This document shows positions 38,978-47,966 of a stretch of DNA of 47,985 nucleotides, in pieces. The DNA lies in assembly GCA_019113205.1 (NCBI GenBank), contig DXHX01000050.1:1-47985 (forward strand). Direction: 5' to 3'. The position numbers and the translations under genes were made by a program. The stretch comes from Candidatus Pseudogracilibacillus intestinigallinarum. GTDB lineage: Bacteria > Bacillota > Bacilli > Bacillales > Amphibacillaceae. Each line of letters begins with the position of its first letter. Position 1 is the stretch's first letter. The notes beneath the pieces are model-generated. The model made no database searches and had not been told where the DNA came from. It was given only the letters and a program-made list of their open reading frames with translations.

Positions 38978-39007
38978 GCATATTCCCCTCTCGTTCAGGA
39001 AACACTT
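38978..39007 (+). promoter_or_regulatory. Sigma-F/sigma-G promoter of sigG
   Basis: GCATA (38978-38982) is a perfect match to GYWTA and GGAAACACTT (38998-39007) a perfect match to GGNNANAMTW, with 15 bases between them. The expected start of transcription is near 39013, about 30 bases before sigG. Forespore expression by sigma-F, then sigma-G, is the known pattern of this gene. Confidence 0.8.
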
Positions 39008-39033
39008 ACGTTGAGTATGATTGTCGAGAGGGG
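38985..39033 (+). promoter_or_regulatory. sigG leader hairpin masking the ribosome binding site
   Basis: CCCCTCTCG (38985-38993) is perfectly complementary to CGAGAGGGG (39025-39033). The right arm contains the sigG ribosome binding site AGAGGGG. The left arm lies between the -35 and -10 of the sigG promoter, so RNA started at that promoter lacks it, whereas read-through RNA from spoIIG contains both arms. Confidence 0.7.
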
Positions 39034-39041
39034 TAGAAAGT

Positions 39042-39824
39042 ATGATGAAGCATAAAGTAGAAATTTGTGGTGTCGATACATCCAAACTCCCAGTATTAAA
39101 AAACGAGGAAATGAAAAAATTATTTCAGCAAATTGAACGAGGTGAAGACGTACTAGAAGCACGTGAAACATTAGTAAATGGCAATTTACGACTCGTTTTA
39201 AGTATTATTAAACGTTTTACATATCGTGGTGAAAATGCGGACGATTTATTTCAAGTAGGTTGTATTGGGTTAATGAAATCGATTGACAATTTTGATTTAA
39301 AACATAATGTTCGTTTTTCAACGTATGCTGTACCGATGATCATTGGAGAGATTAAACGATATTTACGTGATAATTATGCTATCCGTGTATCAAGATCGTT
39401 ACGTGATACTGCATATAAAGCTCTACAAATAAGAGAACAACTGATGAATAAACATGAAAAAGAACCAAGTCCATATGAAATAGCGAAAGAAATGGGCGTA
39501 CCATATGAAGATGTTGTATTTGCAATCGATGCTGTACAAGAACCCGTATCATTATTTGAGCCAATTTATAATGAAGGTGGAGATCCTATATTGATGATGG
39601 ATCAAATTAGTGATGATAAAATTAACGATGAAGAATGGGATGATCATCTTTCAATTAAAGAAGGGATGCATCGATTAACAGATCGAGAAAAGATGATTAT
39701 TGAAGAACGGTTTTTCCGCGGAAAAACACAAATGGAAGTGGCGGAAGAGATCGGAATTTCCCAAGCACAAATATCACGACTTGAAAAAACAGCAATTAAG
39801 CAAATTCGAAGTGATATGTTTTAA
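39042..39824 (+). CDS. sigG: Forespore sigma factor G
   Basis: Late forespore sigma factor. 260 residues. It begins MMKHKVEICGVDTSKLPVL, the conserved N-terminus after a variable first few residues. Region 2 has GNLRLVLSIIKRF and DDLFQVGCIGLMKSIDNFD; region 4 has a helix-turn-helix in EVAEEIGISQAQISRLEK. ATG at 39042 lies eight bases after AGAGGGG (a second ATG follows directly); the upstream TTG at 39021 falls inside the hairpin. It has its own sigma-F-type promoter but also lies downstream of sigE without a terminator. Confidence 0.97.
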   Translation: MMKHKVEICGVDTSKLPVLKNEEMKKLFQQIERGEDVLEARETLVNGNLRLVLSIIKRFTYRGENADDLFQVGCIGLMKSIDNFDLKHNVRFSTYAVPMIIGEIKRYLRDNYAIRVSRSLRDTAYKALQIREQLMNKHEKEPSPYEIAKEMGVPYEDVVFAIDAVQEPVSLFEPIYNEGGDPILMMDQISDDKINDEEWDDHLSIKEGMHRLTDREKMIIEERFFRGKTQMEVAEEIGISQAQISRLEKTAIKQIRSDMF

Positions 39825-39865
39825 TATTGTCCATCACATACAAAGCTGTTTTCAATCATACAAAT

Positions 39866-39905
39866 AAGACAAGAACTTTTTATATAAAAGTTTTTGTCTT
39901 TTTTT
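39866..39905 (+). terminator. Terminator after sigG
   Basis: AAGACAAGAACTTTT and AAAAGTTTTTGTCTT form a 15-bp stem with one G-U pair, followed by seven T. It closes the spoIIGA-sigE-sigG unit. Confidence 0.88.
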
Positions 39906-39925
39906 ATATTCTAGGAGGGATTACT

Positions 39926-40180
39926 TTGTTATTATCAGAAATTCAGATGAAAGAAGTTGTCGTTTTGGAAAGTGGAAAACGATTAGGATATATTCAAGAT
40001 ATTGAAATAGCGGAAAATAGTGGTGCCATTCAATCATTTATTATTTCTGATCGTCAATTAAGAGGTGCATTTTTTCAAAAACAAGAAGAAAGAAAAGTTA
40101 TGTGGGATCAAATTGTAACGATCGGTGCGGATATCATTTTAGTAAAAGAAGAAAAAAAGGAGAAAGAAAATAGTGATTAA
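39926..40180 (+). CDS. ylmC: YlmC/YmxH family PRC-barrel protein
   Basis: 84-residue soluble protein with a PRC-barrel fold, seen in ESGKRLGYIQDIEI and WDQIVTIGADIILV. B. subtilis has ylmC here and a paralogue ymxH expressed in sporulation; which of them this corresponds to is uncertain. Function is unknown. The start is TTG at 39926, six bases after TAGGAGGG; the longer frame would begin within the sigG terminator. The tail is lysine- and glutamate-rich. Confidence 0.85.
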   Translation: MLLSEIQMKEVVVLESGKRLGYIQDIEIAENSGAIQSFIISDRQLRGAFFQKQEERKVMWDQIVTIGADIILVKEEKKEKENSD

Positions 40181-40246
40181 ATGAACTATTTTTAAAATAT
40201 GATAAAATAAAAGCAATATCACTATTAAATAGGAGAGTATGAATCA

Positions 40247-40918
40247 ATGGATGTTGCAAACAATGTGAAACAAATAGAAGAGGAAATTGTACGTGCATGT
40301 GAGAAAGTACAGCGGAATCGTAATGAAATTACCATAATTGGAGTAACAAAATATGTTACAATAGAACGAACAGAACAATTACTTGCAACAGGCTATAAAG
40401 ATGTTGGCGAAAATCGTGCTGAAGAAATGTTGCATAAATATGGCGCTATTGGTGAACGAGCAAAGTGGCATTTTATCGGTACATTACAGTCGAGAAAAGT
40501 AAAAGATATTGTCGATAAAGTAACAGCAATTCATTCACTAGATCGATTATCTGTTGCGAAACAAATTAATAGTCGTTCCAATAATCCAATTGATTGTTTC
40601 GTACAGGTAAATGTGAGTGGGGAGGAATCTAAACACGGTTTAGAACCTGAAGAGGTTATTCCATTTATAGAATCATTACAGCAATTTGAAAAAGTACATG
40701 TTGTTGGTTTAATGACGATGGCGCCACATATTCAAGATAAGGAAGAAATTAGACAAGTATTCCGTCGTTTACGTCAGTTGCGTGATGAAGTGAGTGAAAA
40801 GAAATATATTAATGCTCCATGTACACAATTATCGATGGGAATGAGTAATGATTTTCAAATTGCAATTGAAGAGGGTGCAACACATATTCGATTAGGAACG
40901 AGTTTAGTCGGTTCATAA
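40247..40918 (+). CDS. ylmE: Pyridoxal phosphate homeostasis protein YggS/YlmE
   Basis: 223-residue PLP-binding TIM-barrel protein (PLPBP family), which buffers pyridoxal phosphate and has no known enzymatic reaction. Lys35 in GVTKYV is the PLP lysine. Other family segments are GENRAEEMLHKY, WHFIGTLQSRK near residue 76 and SMGMSNDFQIAIEEG near the end. TAGGAGAG precedes the ATG. ylmD, usually just upstream, is absent. Confidence 0.96.
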   Translation: MDVANNVKQIEEEIVRACEKVQRNRNEITIIGVTKYVTIERTEQLLATGYKDVGENRAEEMLHKYGAIGERAKWHFIGTLQSRKVKDIVDKVTAIHSLDRLSVAKQINSRSNNPIDCFVQVNVSGEESKHGLEPEEVIPFIESLQQFEKVHVVGLMTMAPHIQDKEEIRQVFRRLRQLRDEVSEKKYINAPCTQLSMGMSNDFQIAIEEGATHIRLGTSLVGS

Positions 40919-40933
40919 AGCGAGGTGGTAAAA

Positions 40934-41386
40934 ATGAGTTTTAAAGAAAAATTAAAAAATTTCTTTAATACAGAGGATGAATACGAGTATATTGAAGAAT
41001 ATGAAGAAGAAACAACGCCGGTAAAGCAAGAACAAAAAATGGCAACACCAAAACAAAGGACGACAGATAGTAATGTTGTTAATTTATCAGCTATTCATCA
41101 AGCGAATTCAAAAGTAATGTTATGTGAACCGAAAACATATAACGAAGTACAAGAAATTGCCGATCATTTATTAAATAAACGCTCTGTCGTTATTAATTTA
41201 CAACGAGTAGACCAAAGACAGGCGAAGCGAATTGTCGACTTTTTAAGTGGAACTGTATATGCTATAAAAGGAGATATTCAAAAGCTAGGTGTCGCAACAT
41301 TTTTATGTACACCTGATAATGTGGAGGTAACAGGTGTTATCACAAATTTAGAATATATGGAAGACGAATTTGAAAAGGAATGGTAA
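40934..41386 (+). CDS. sepF: Cell division protein SepF
   Basis: 150-residue FtsZ-binding protein that forms rings and anchors the Z-ring. The first 13 residues (MSFKEKLKNFFNT) form the amphipathic membrane helix. An acidic linker follows, and the SepF core runs from about residue 60, with EPKTYNEVQEIADHL and the GD motif in YAIKGDIQKLG. ATG at 40934 lies after CGAGGTGG; the GTG at 40925 is within that site. It starts 15 bases after ylmE. Confidence 0.96.
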   Translation: MSFKEKLKNFFNTEDEYEYIEEYEEETTPVKQEQKMATPKQRTTDSNVVNLSAIHQANSKVMLCEPKTYNEVQEIADHLLNKRSVVINLQRVDQRQAKRIVDFLSGTVYAIKGDIQKLGVATFLCTPDNVEVTGVITNLEYMEDEFEKEW

Positions 41387-41392
41387 TAATCT

Positions 41393-41656
41393 ATGATGCA
41401 ATTAGCGTATTATATTAATTTAGGAATTACACTCTATACGTATGTTCTCATTATTTACATTTTAATGTCTTGGTTTCCAGGGGCAAGAGATACGGCATTT
41501 GGTGAGTTTGTAGGGAGAGTTTGTGAACCATACTTAGAACAGTTTAGAAAATTTATTCCACCATTAGGGATGATCGATATTTCCCCAATTGCAGCACTTT
41601 TTACATTACAACTTGCCAAAATTGGTGTTATTGAGATTTTCCGTATGTTAGGATAA
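41393..41656 (+). CDS. ylmG: YggT-family membrane protein YlmG
   Basis: 87 residues with two membrane helices (about 7-26 and 66-82). The conserved loop includes SWFPGARD and EPYLEQFRKFIPPLGMIDISP, typical of the YggT family. It is thought to take part in membrane or division-related functions, but the mechanism is not established. It starts six bases after sepF without a strong ribosome binding site, suggesting coupling; two adjacent ATG codons are possible starts. Confidence 0.93.
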   Translation: MMQLAYYINLGITLYTYVLIIYILMSWFPGARDTAFGEFVGRVCEPYLEQFRKFIPPLGMIDISPIAALFTLQLAKIGVIEIFRMLG

Positions 41657-41660
41657 TCTA

Positions 41661-42440
41661 ATGTCGATTTACCAGCATTTCCGAAAACATGAACACCAAT
41701 TTGTGGACCAAGTATTATCTTGGAAAGAACAAGTAGAACGTACGTATACTTCGTATATAACAGATTTCCTAGATCCACGGGAGCGAAAAATAATTGCAAA
41801 TTTAATTGGCTCCTCTAATGAGGATGTTCAATACGCATTTTTTGGTGGAGCGGATCATACGGAGCGGCAACGAGCAATTATCGCACCATTTTATGAATCA
41901 ATTGAGGAAGATAATTTTAAACTCGTTTTACTAGAAGCGAGTTTTCCAAAGAAATTTGTTACGATTCAACATCGTGATATATTAGGAACATTTATTTCGG
42001 AAGGATTAGACCGAAAGAAAATCGGAGATATTTTTGTTCGTGATGATGCGTTTCAAATTGTCACGACGGAAGAACTAGCATCCTTTATTATGCTAAATAT
42101 CGATAAAATAAAAAACGCTTCGGTACAATTAAAGGAAGTACCTAGGAATACCATATTTCCAAGTGATGATGAATGGATGGAACAGACGTCTACCGTATCT
42201 TCTCTTAGATTAGATGTTTTAATAAAAGAAATGTACAATATGTCACGAAAAGACGCCTCTTTACTCATTCAAGGAGAACGGGTGAAAGTAAACTTCACTG
42301 TAGTGAATGATCCGGCATTTTTAGTAGAGGTAGATGATTTACTATCTGTTCGTGGTCATGGTCGAGGCAAAATTATTTCCATCGATGGTGTAACAAGGAA
42401 AGAAAAGGTCCGGATAACGACAGCAAAATTAAAAATGTAA
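41661..42440 (+). CDS. ylmH: S4-domain RNA-binding protein YlmH
   Basis: 259 residues. An N-terminal domain contains FLDPRERKIIANLI near residue 32 and FGGADHTERQRAII near residue 65, and a C-terminal S4 RNA-binding domain starts with SSLRLDVLIKEMYNMSRKDA near residue 178. Homologues bind stalled 50S-peptidyl-tRNA complexes in ribosome quality control. It starts four bases after ylmG. Confidence 0.95.
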   Translation: MSIYQHFRKHEHQFVDQVLSWKEQVERTYTSYITDFLDPRERKIIANLIGSSNEDVQYAFFGGADHTERQRAIIAPFYESIEEDNFKLVLLEASFPKKFVTIQHRDILGTFISEGLDRKKIGDIFVRDDAFQIVTTEELASFIMLNIDKIKNASVQLKEVPRNTIFPSDDEWMEQTSTVSSLRLDVLIKEMYNMSRKDASLLIQGERVKVNFTVVNDPAFLVEVDDLLSVRGHGRGKIISIDGVTRKEKVRITTAKLKM

Positions 42441-42521
42441 GAAAAATGCTTTATTATATTGAAAAATAGATTATAATAGACAAATAAGATGTTTGTTGAA
42501 ATTTCAGGAGGTGTATGATTG

Positions 42522-43013
42522 GTGTTAACGCCGTTAGATATTCATAACAAAGAATTTTCCAAAGGTTTCATGGGATTTAATGAAGATGATGTAAATGAAT
42601 TTTTAGATCAAATAATAAAAGATTATGAAATGACGATACGTGAAAAAAATGAATTACAAGAAAGAGTAGCTGAGTTAGAAGATAAAGTTGCTCATTTCAA
42701 GAGTATTGAAGAAACATTAAACCAATCAATCGTTATTGCGCAAGAAACTGCAGAAGAATTAAAAGATAACGCAAGAAAAGAAAGTAAATTAATTATTAAA
42801 GAGGCAGAAAAAAATGCAGATCGTATTTTGAACGAGGCATTAAGTGAGTCACGTCAAATTGCGATGGAAACAAATGAATTAAAAAAACATGCAAAAGTGT
42901 TCCGTACTCGTTTGAAAATGCTAATTGAAGCACAGTTAGAAATGGTTAACAATGATGATTGGGAAGAGTTTTTAAAGCTTGCAGAAGAAGATACTGAGAT
43001 CTCTGTAAAGTAA
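42522..43013 (+). CDS. divIVA: Division site/polarity protein DivIVA
   Basis: Coiled-coil protein that recognises curved membrane at poles and septa. About 163 residues. The N-terminal lipid-binding domain has LTPLDIHNKEFSKGF and NEDDVNEFLDQI; coiled coils cover about 30-60 and 65-135. The start is uncertain: GTG at 42522 lies eight bases after AGGAGGTG, while TTG at 42519 would give one more residue and match the MxLTP pattern of some relatives. A TATAAT at 42472-42477 may be its -10 element, with a weak -35. Confidence 0.95.
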   Translation: MLTPLDIHNKEFSKGFMGFNEDDVNEFLDQIIKDYEMTIREKNELQERVAELEDKVAHFKSIEETLNQSIVIAQETAEELKDNARKESKLIIKEAEKNADRILNEALSESRQIAMETNELKKHAKVFRTRLKMLIEAQLEMVNNDDWEEFLKLAEEDTEISVK

Positions 43014-43057
43014 TTCATTGTAGAAATAGTTTTTATTGTATAAAAATTAAAAAAATA

Positions 43058-43066
43058 TGCTATAAT
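43058..43066 (+). promoter_or_regulatory. Extended -10 promoter of the ileS leader
   Basis: TGCTATAAT is a perfect extended -10 element. A TTGTAT lies 19 bases before the hexamer. Transcription would begin near 43073, at the start of the T-box leader. Confidence 0.6.
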
Positions 43067-43072
43067 GATGTC

Positions 43073-43324
43073 AATTGAACAAAATAATAAATACATTGAT
43101 AGAAAAAGTATAGAAGATAAAACTGCTCTAAGCGAGTTAGGGATGGTGGAAGCCTAATACAGTTTCTTTTATAACATCATTCTTGAGTAGCCGTTTGAAA
43201 TAATAGTAGGATAGGCCGGGTAATTCACGTTATGAATTGTTCAAGTGAATGTGTGAGAAAAGGACACATTTATAAGGGTGGTACCGCGAGATTCCTCGTC
43301 CCTTTAGGGATTTGAGGTTTTTTT
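43073..43324 (+). promoter_or_regulatory. T-box leader riboswitch of ileS
   Basis: The T-box core AGGGTGGTACCGCG stands at 43275-43288, followed by a terminator hairpin (CCTC...TCCC with GGGA...GAGG, 43294-43317) and a T-run. In the core, TGGT would pair with the 3' NCCA end of a tRNA having discriminator A, as tRNA(Ile) does. An ATC at 43176-43178, in the context AACATCATTC, is the probable isoleucine specifier codon. Uncharged tRNA(Ile) would stabilise the antiterminator and allow ileS expression. Confidence 0.9.
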
Positions 43325-43372
43325 GTTTTTTATAAGTAAATAATTTGTTTATATAGGAGGATTTATATACAA

Positions 43373-46141
43373 ATGGAATATAAAGAAACATTATTAATGC
43401 CGAAAACAAAATTTCCGATGCGTGGAAATTTACCAAACAAAGAACCAATCCGTCGTGAAGGATGGGAAGAAAATAATGTATATGAACAATCATTAGAAAG
43501 AACGAAAGGTAGACCATTATTCGTTTTACATGATGGACCACCATATGCGAATGGGGATCTTCATATTGGACACGCGTTAAATAAAGTATTAAAAGACTTT
43601 ATTACTCGTTATAAATCGATGAATGGATTTCATGCTCCATACATTCCTGGTTGGGATACACATGGATTACCAATTGAGACTGCATTAACGAAACAAAAGA
43701 AAATCGACCGTAAAAAAATGTCGATTGCTGAATTTCGTCAAATGTGTGCAGATTATGCGATGGAACAAATTAACAATCAACGTAACCAGTTTAAACAACT
43801 AGGAGTCCGTGGGGATTGGGATAATCCGTATATTACGTTAACGAAAGATTATGAAGCAGCACAAATTAAAGTGTTCGGTGAAATGGCGAAAAAAGGATAT
43901 ATTTACAAAGGATTAAAACCTGTATATTGGTCGCCATCCTCTGAATCAGCGTTAGCAGAAGCAGAGATTGAATATCAAGATAAACGTTCTCCTTCTATTT
44001 ACGTTAGCTATGATGTAAAAGATGGTAAAGGTGTGTTAGAAGAAGGTACGAAAATTATCATTTGGACGACGACTCCTTGGACAATTCCAGCGAGTTTAGG
44101 AATTAGCTTACACCCTCATCTAGAGTATGTTGTCGTCGAAGCGGATGGAGAAAAATATGTTGTTGCCCATGATTTATTAGATCCACTTGAAGAAGAGTTA
44201 AAATGGGAAAATGTTAAAGTGGAAAAAACATTTATGGGACGTCAAGCAGATCGTATTGTTGCGCAACATCCATTCTATGATCGTGACGTACTTGTTATGT
44301 TAGGAACTCACGTAACGACAGAAGCAGGAACTGGTTGTGTTCATACGGCTCCTGGACATGGGGAAGATGACTTCTACGTAGCAAAGGAATACGGTATTGA
44401 TGCATTATGTCCTGTGGATGAATTAGGATATTTTACGGATGAAGCACCTGGTTTTGAAGGGTTATTTTATGATGATGGAAACAAAGTTGTTACTGAAAAA
44501 TTAGAAGAAGTTGGCGCACTTTTATTAATGAAATTCATTACCCACTCATACCCACATGATTGGCGTACGAAAAAGCCGACAATTTTCCGTGCTACTTCAC
44601 AATGGTTTGCATCGATTAAAGATTTCCGTCATAATATTTTAGATGAAATTAAAGAAGTAGAATGGTTGCCACATTGGGGAGAAACGCGTCTTTATAATAT
44701 GGTTCGTGATCGTGAAGATTGGTGTATTTCACGTCAACGTACATGGGGAGTTCCAATTCCAGTATTTTACGGAGAAGATGGAGAACCGATTATTACAGAC
44801 GAAACGATTACAAATGTATCGAAATTATTTGCTGAACATGGTTCAAATATTTGGTTTGAATGGGATGCAAAAGATTTATTACCTGAAGGATTCACATCTG
44901 AACATAGTCCGAATGGCGTGTTTACGAAAGAATCAGACATTATGGACGTTTGGTTTGATTCAGGTTCATCTCATGAAGCAGTATTATTACATCGTGAAGA
45001 CCATGTTCGACCGGCAGATATTTATTTAGAAGGTAGTGACCAATATCGTGGTTGGTTCAACTCTTCTTTATCAACTGCAGTAGCAATTACAGGTAAAGCT
45101 CCTTATAAAAATGTTATAAGCCATGGTTTCGTTTTAGATGGTGATGGCCGTAAAATGAGTAAATCATTAGGAAATGTAATTTTACCTGGAAATGTTCAAA
45201 AACAACTAGGAGCAGATATTTTACGTTTATGGGTATCATCTGTTGACTACCAAGCAGATGTCCGTATTTCTCAAGATATTTTAAAACAAGTATCTGAAAA
45301 CTATCGTAAAATTAGAAATACATTCCGTTTCATGTTAGCGAATTTAGCAGACTTTGATCCAAAACAACATACAGTTGCTGAGAAAGATCTAGAGGAAGTA
45401 GATCGTTACATGTTATATCGTTTACAACAGTTAGTGAGAAACGTAAAAGAAAGTTACGATAAATATGATTTTCAAAATGTATCACAAGCAATCCATAATT
45501 ATATTACGATTGACTTAAGTGCGTTTTATTTAGACTTTGCAAAGGATATCTTATATATCGAAGCAGCGGACCACCCACGTCGTCGTAGTATCCAAACTGT
45601 TTATTATGAAACATTAGTTTCTATCGTGCAGTTACTGACACCAATTATTCCACATACGACAGAAGAAATATGGGAGCATATCAATGGTGTAGAAGCAGAA
45701 TATGTTCAATTAACAGATATGCCAGAAGCACGTGAAGTATTAGGATTCAAAGAAGAAGACATTGCGAAATGGGATCAATTCTTGAAAATTCGTACAGATG
45801 TGTTAAAAGCATTGGAAGAAGCGCGTAATGAGAAAGTGATTGGTAAGCCATTAGAAGCAAAAATTACTATTGCTGCAAAAGATGAGGAAACGAAGGCTGT
45901 TTTAGAATCTATTCCTCATATTCATCAGTTATTAATCGTATCTGAAGCGGTAATTGGTGAAAAGCATGAAAATGCGAAAGAATACCAGTGTGTCTACGTA
46001 TGTGTTGAAAAACATGAAGGTGAAAAATGTGACAGATGCTGGGTGCATGCTCATACTGTAGGACAAAATGAAAAACACCCTACATTATGTGACCGTTGTG
46101 CAGAAGTGGTGGAAGAAAATTATAGCCATTTAGTGCAGTAA
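43373..46141 (+). CDS. ileS: Isoleucyl-tRNA synthetase
   Basis: Charges tRNA(Ile) with isoleucine and edits valine. 922 residues, bacterial type. HIGH motif at 64-67 ([12 protein letters not shown]), the editing domain in the CP1 insertion with TTTPWTIPA and [15 protein letters not shown], and KMSKS at 594-598. The C-terminal zinc site has CDRCW and CDRCAEV. GGAGGATTT lies before the ATG. The gene is controlled by the T-box just upstream and ends in a terminator. Confidence 0.99.
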   Translation: MEYKETLLMPKTKFPMRGNLPNKEPIRREGWEENNVYEQSLERTKGRPLFVLHDGPPYANGDLHIGHALNKVLKDFITRYKSMNGFHAPYIPGWDTHGLPIETALTKQKKIDRKKMSIAEFRQMCADYAMEQINNQRNQFKQLGVRGDWDNPYITLTKDYEAAQIKVFGEMAKKGYIYKGLKPVYWSPSSESALAEAEIEYQDKRSPSIYVSYDVKDGKGVLEEGTKIIIWTTTPWTIPASLGISLHPHLEYVVVEADGEKYVVAHDLLDPLEEELKWENVKVEKTFMGRQADRIVAQHPFYDRDVLVMLGTHVTTEAGTGCVHTAPGHGEDDFYVAKEYGIDALCPVDELGYFTDEAPGFEGLFYDDGNKVVTEKLEEVGALLLMKFITHSYPHDWRTKKPTIFRATSQWFASIKDFRHNILDEIKEVEWLPHWGETRLYNMVRDREDWCISRQRTWGVPIPVFYGEDGEPIITDETITNVSKLFAEHGSNIWFEWDAKDLLPEGFTSEHSPNGVFTKESDIMDVWFDSGSSHEAVLLHREDHVRPADIYLEGSDQYRGWFNSSLSTAVAITGKAPYKNVISHGFVLDGDGRKMSKSLGNVILPGNVQKQLGADILRLWVSSVDYQADVRISQDILKQVSENYRKIRNTFRFMLANLADFDPKQHTVAEKDLEEVDRYMLYRLQQLVRNVKESYDKYDFQNVSQAIHNYITIDLSAFYLDFAKDILYIEAADHPRRRSIQTVYYETLVSIVQLLTPIIPHTTEEIWEHINGVEAEYVQLTDMPEAREVLGFKEEDIAKWDQFLKIRTDVLKALEEARNEKVIGKPLEAKITIAAKDEETKAVLESIPHIHQLLIVSEAVIGEKHENAKEYQCVYVCVEKHEGEKCDRCWVHAHTVGQNEKHPTLCDRCAEVVEENYSHLVQ

Positions 46142-46156
46142 TAAAACAATATGGAC

Positions 46157-46192
46157 ATAGCAGGTGACTGAAAAATGTTACCTGCTATTTTT
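46157..46192 (+). terminator. Terminator after ileS
   Basis: ATAGCAGGT and ACCTGCTAT form a perfect 9-bp stem, with an inner GAC/GTT mismatch region, followed by T residues. Confidence 0.85.
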
Positions 46193-46462
46193 ATATAAAT
46201 TTTTGTTAAAGAGTATTGGTGCTCCAGTATAAAGTCATTCCATATTACATGTTAAAGCCATTCATACAAAATAGAGTGTTTCACCAGTGACACGATAGAT
46301 TCTTTTCTCTGTGTGACTTGAGCAATGTAAAAGAAATACGAAAAAATATAAAAGGAAAACGGTCTCCATCTATTCCGTGTACACTCGAGTACTCAATTCT
46401 ACAACAGCACACCGATTAAAATAGCATACAATGCCTTTATATTATAAATTTTTTAAAAAAAT

Positions 46463-46492
46463 TGATATTTCACTAGGTGAATGACATACTAT
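46463..46492 (+). promoter_or_regulatory. Candidate sigma-E promoter upstream of lspA
   Basis: TGATATT (six of seven to KMATATT) and CATACTAT (seven of eight to CATACAMT) are 15 bases apart. An inverted repeat TTCAC-TAG-GTGAA (46469-46481) lies in the spacer. The start would fall near 46499, about 65 bases before lspA. Confidence 0.45.
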
Positions 46493-46505
46493 TTTTAACG
46501 AACCG

Positions 46506-46514
46506 TGTTATACT
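46506..46514 (+). promoter_or_regulatory. Extended -10 sigma-A promoter of lspA
   Basis: TGTTATACT matches the TGnTATAAT extended -10 with one mismatch, about 50 bases before lspA. The -35 is weak. Confidence 0.5.
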
Positions 46515-46565
46515 TTAATATGGATAAAAACGATTGTATATGTTTACATAGCAGGAGGATAAAAA

Positions 46566-47033
46566 ATGACCCGTTATTATATCATAGCATTATTTATGAT
46601 CATGATAGACCAGTGGACGAAATGGCTAATCGTACAAAAAATGGATTTGCATGAAAGTATCCCAGTGATTGATCAACTATTTTATATAACATCTCATCGT
46701 AATGAAGGTGCAGCATGGGGTATATTGCAAGGACAAATGATTTTCTTCTATATTATTACAATTGTCGTAATTGTTGGTATCATATACTATATGCAAAAAT
46801 ATGCAAAAGAAAGTGTCTTATTAGCAATTTCATTAAGTGTTATTTTAGGAGGAGCTATCGGTAACTTCATCGATCGATTATTTAGAAAAGAAGTAGTAGA
46901 CTTTTTAGACGTGATGATATTTTCTTATGATTTTCCAATATTTAATGTAGCGGATAGTTGTTTAACAATCGGTGTTATATTATTTTTCATTGCAACATTT
47001 ATGGATGAAAAAAGGAAAGGAAAAAGAGCATGA
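46566..47033 (+). CDS. lspA: Lipoprotein signal peptidase (signal peptidase II)
   Basis: Membrane aspartic peptidase that removes the signal peptide of diacylglyceryl-modified prolipoproteins, such as CtaC in this window. 155 residues with four helices. The catalytic aspartates lie in GNFIDRLF near residue 105 and [10 protein letters not shown] near residue 132; HRNEGAAWG near residue 45 is also conserved. GCAGGAGG lies before the ATG. It overlaps the next gene by four bases (ATGA). Confidence 0.96.
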   Translation: MTRYYIIALFMIMIDQWTKWLIVQKMDLHESIPVIDQLFYITSHRNEGAAWGILQGQMIFFYIITIVVIVGIIYYMQKYAKESVLLAISLSVILGGAIGNFIDRLFRKEVVDFLDVMIFSYDFPIFNVADSCLTIGVILFFIATFMDEKRKGKRA

Positions 47034-47941
47034 TAAAGCAAATTATTGTTGAACCCGAAGAAGTGAATCAGCGAATGGATAAACTACTCGTAATGAAAAC
47101 AGATTATTCTAGACAACAAATCCAATCATATATTAAAAATGGTTCCATTCTAGTAAATGGACAAGTAGCTAAACCGAATTATAAATGTAAAGAAGCAGAT
47201 ACTATTACATTACATATTCAAGAAGAAGCAGTAAAGGAAAAACCTATTGAAGCAGAAAATATCCCACTTGATATTGTATATGAAGATAATGCATTACTCG
47301 TCGTGAATAAACCACGAGGAATGCTCGTACATCCGACACATCATGTTCGTACTGGTACATTAGTAAATGCAGTAAAATATCATTGTAAAACATTATCAGA
47401 TGTTGGTGGGGAAGAACGTGAAGGGATTGTACATCGTTTAGACCAAGATACAAGCGGTGTAATTATTATTGCAAAAAACAACGATGTACATGCCCATTTA
47501 AAAGAACAATTTCAAGCTCGTACAGTTACTCGTATTTATGAAGCAATTGTTTATGGGGTGGTGCCACATGATCAAGGTGTCGTTCGAGCACCGATTGGAA
47601 GAAATCCAAAAAATCGGTTAGAAATGGCAGTCGTAGAAGGTGGAAAAGAATCAGAAACAAAATTTCGTGTATTAGAAAGATTTCAGCAATATACGCATGT
47701 AGAATGTGAACTTATTACAGGTCGAACACACCAAATAAGGGTGCATATGAAATATATGAATCATCCGATTATCGGAGATGAAGTGTATACGAAAAAGAAA
47801 TCTCCTTATATTAAAGGACAAGCATTATTTGCGAAGAAAGTAAGTTTTGTTCATCCTGTATTAAAGGAACAAATAACAGTAGAAGTCGAACAACCGTCAT
47901 ATTTTAAAAGCGTCATTGAAAAGTTACAAAACATTACTTGA
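47030..47941 (+). CDS. RluD-type 23S rRNA pseudouridine synthase (YlyB)
   Basis: 303 residues: an S4 domain (about 14-75, with [20 protein letters not shown]) followed by the RluA/RluD catalytic domain with [10 protein letters not shown] near residue 97, HRLDQDTSG around catalytic Asp138, and [11 protein letters not shown] near residue 228. It corresponds to ylyB of B. subtilis, between lspA and pyrR. It is coupled to lspA. It differs from the truncated RluA-type gene at the left edge, which is a separate paralogue. A promoter for the next gene overlaps its stop codon. Confidence 0.95.
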   Translation: MIKQIIVEPEEVNQRMDKLLVMKTDYSRQQIQSYIKNGSILVNGQVAKPNYKCKEADTITLHIQEEAVKEKPIEAENIPLDIVYEDNALLVVNKPRGMLVHPTHHVRTGTLVNAVKYHCKTLSDVGGEEREGIVHRLDQDTSGVIIIAKNNDVHAHLKEQFQARTVTRIYEAIVYGVVPHDQGVVRAPIGRNPKNRLEMAVVEGGKESETKFRVLERFQQYTHVECELITGRTHQIRVHMKYMNHPIIGDEVYTKKKSPYIKGQALFAKKVSFVHPVLKEQITVEVEQPSYFKSVIEKLQNIT

Positions 47942-47966
47942 CTTTTATGATGGATTTTGAAATAAT
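47938..47966 (+). promoter_or_regulatory. Sigma-A promoter reading out of the window
   Basis: TTGACT (47938-47943, overlapping the stop of the rluD-type gene) and AATAAT (47961-47966) are 17 bases apart, each five of six to consensus. By synteny with B. subtilis it would drive pyrR and the pyr operon, which lie beyond the window. Confidence 0.6.

Larger units (their letters stand above)
46193..46565 (+). other. ileS-lspA gap, no gene seen
   Basis: About 370 bases. B. subtilis has ylyA here; no similar protein can be read. The frames contain only short peptides without ribosome binding sites. The gap holds CCATATT-N16-CATACAAA (46240-46270), a perfect sigma-E -10 CATACAAT (46425-46432) without a -35, and the two promoter candidates next to lspA that are listed separately. 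Confidence 0.6.

Noticed and set aside
39830-39862. TAATATT and CATACAAA after sigG as a sigma-E promoter
   Set aside because: The spacers available (8 or about 26 bases) are outside the 13-15 range.
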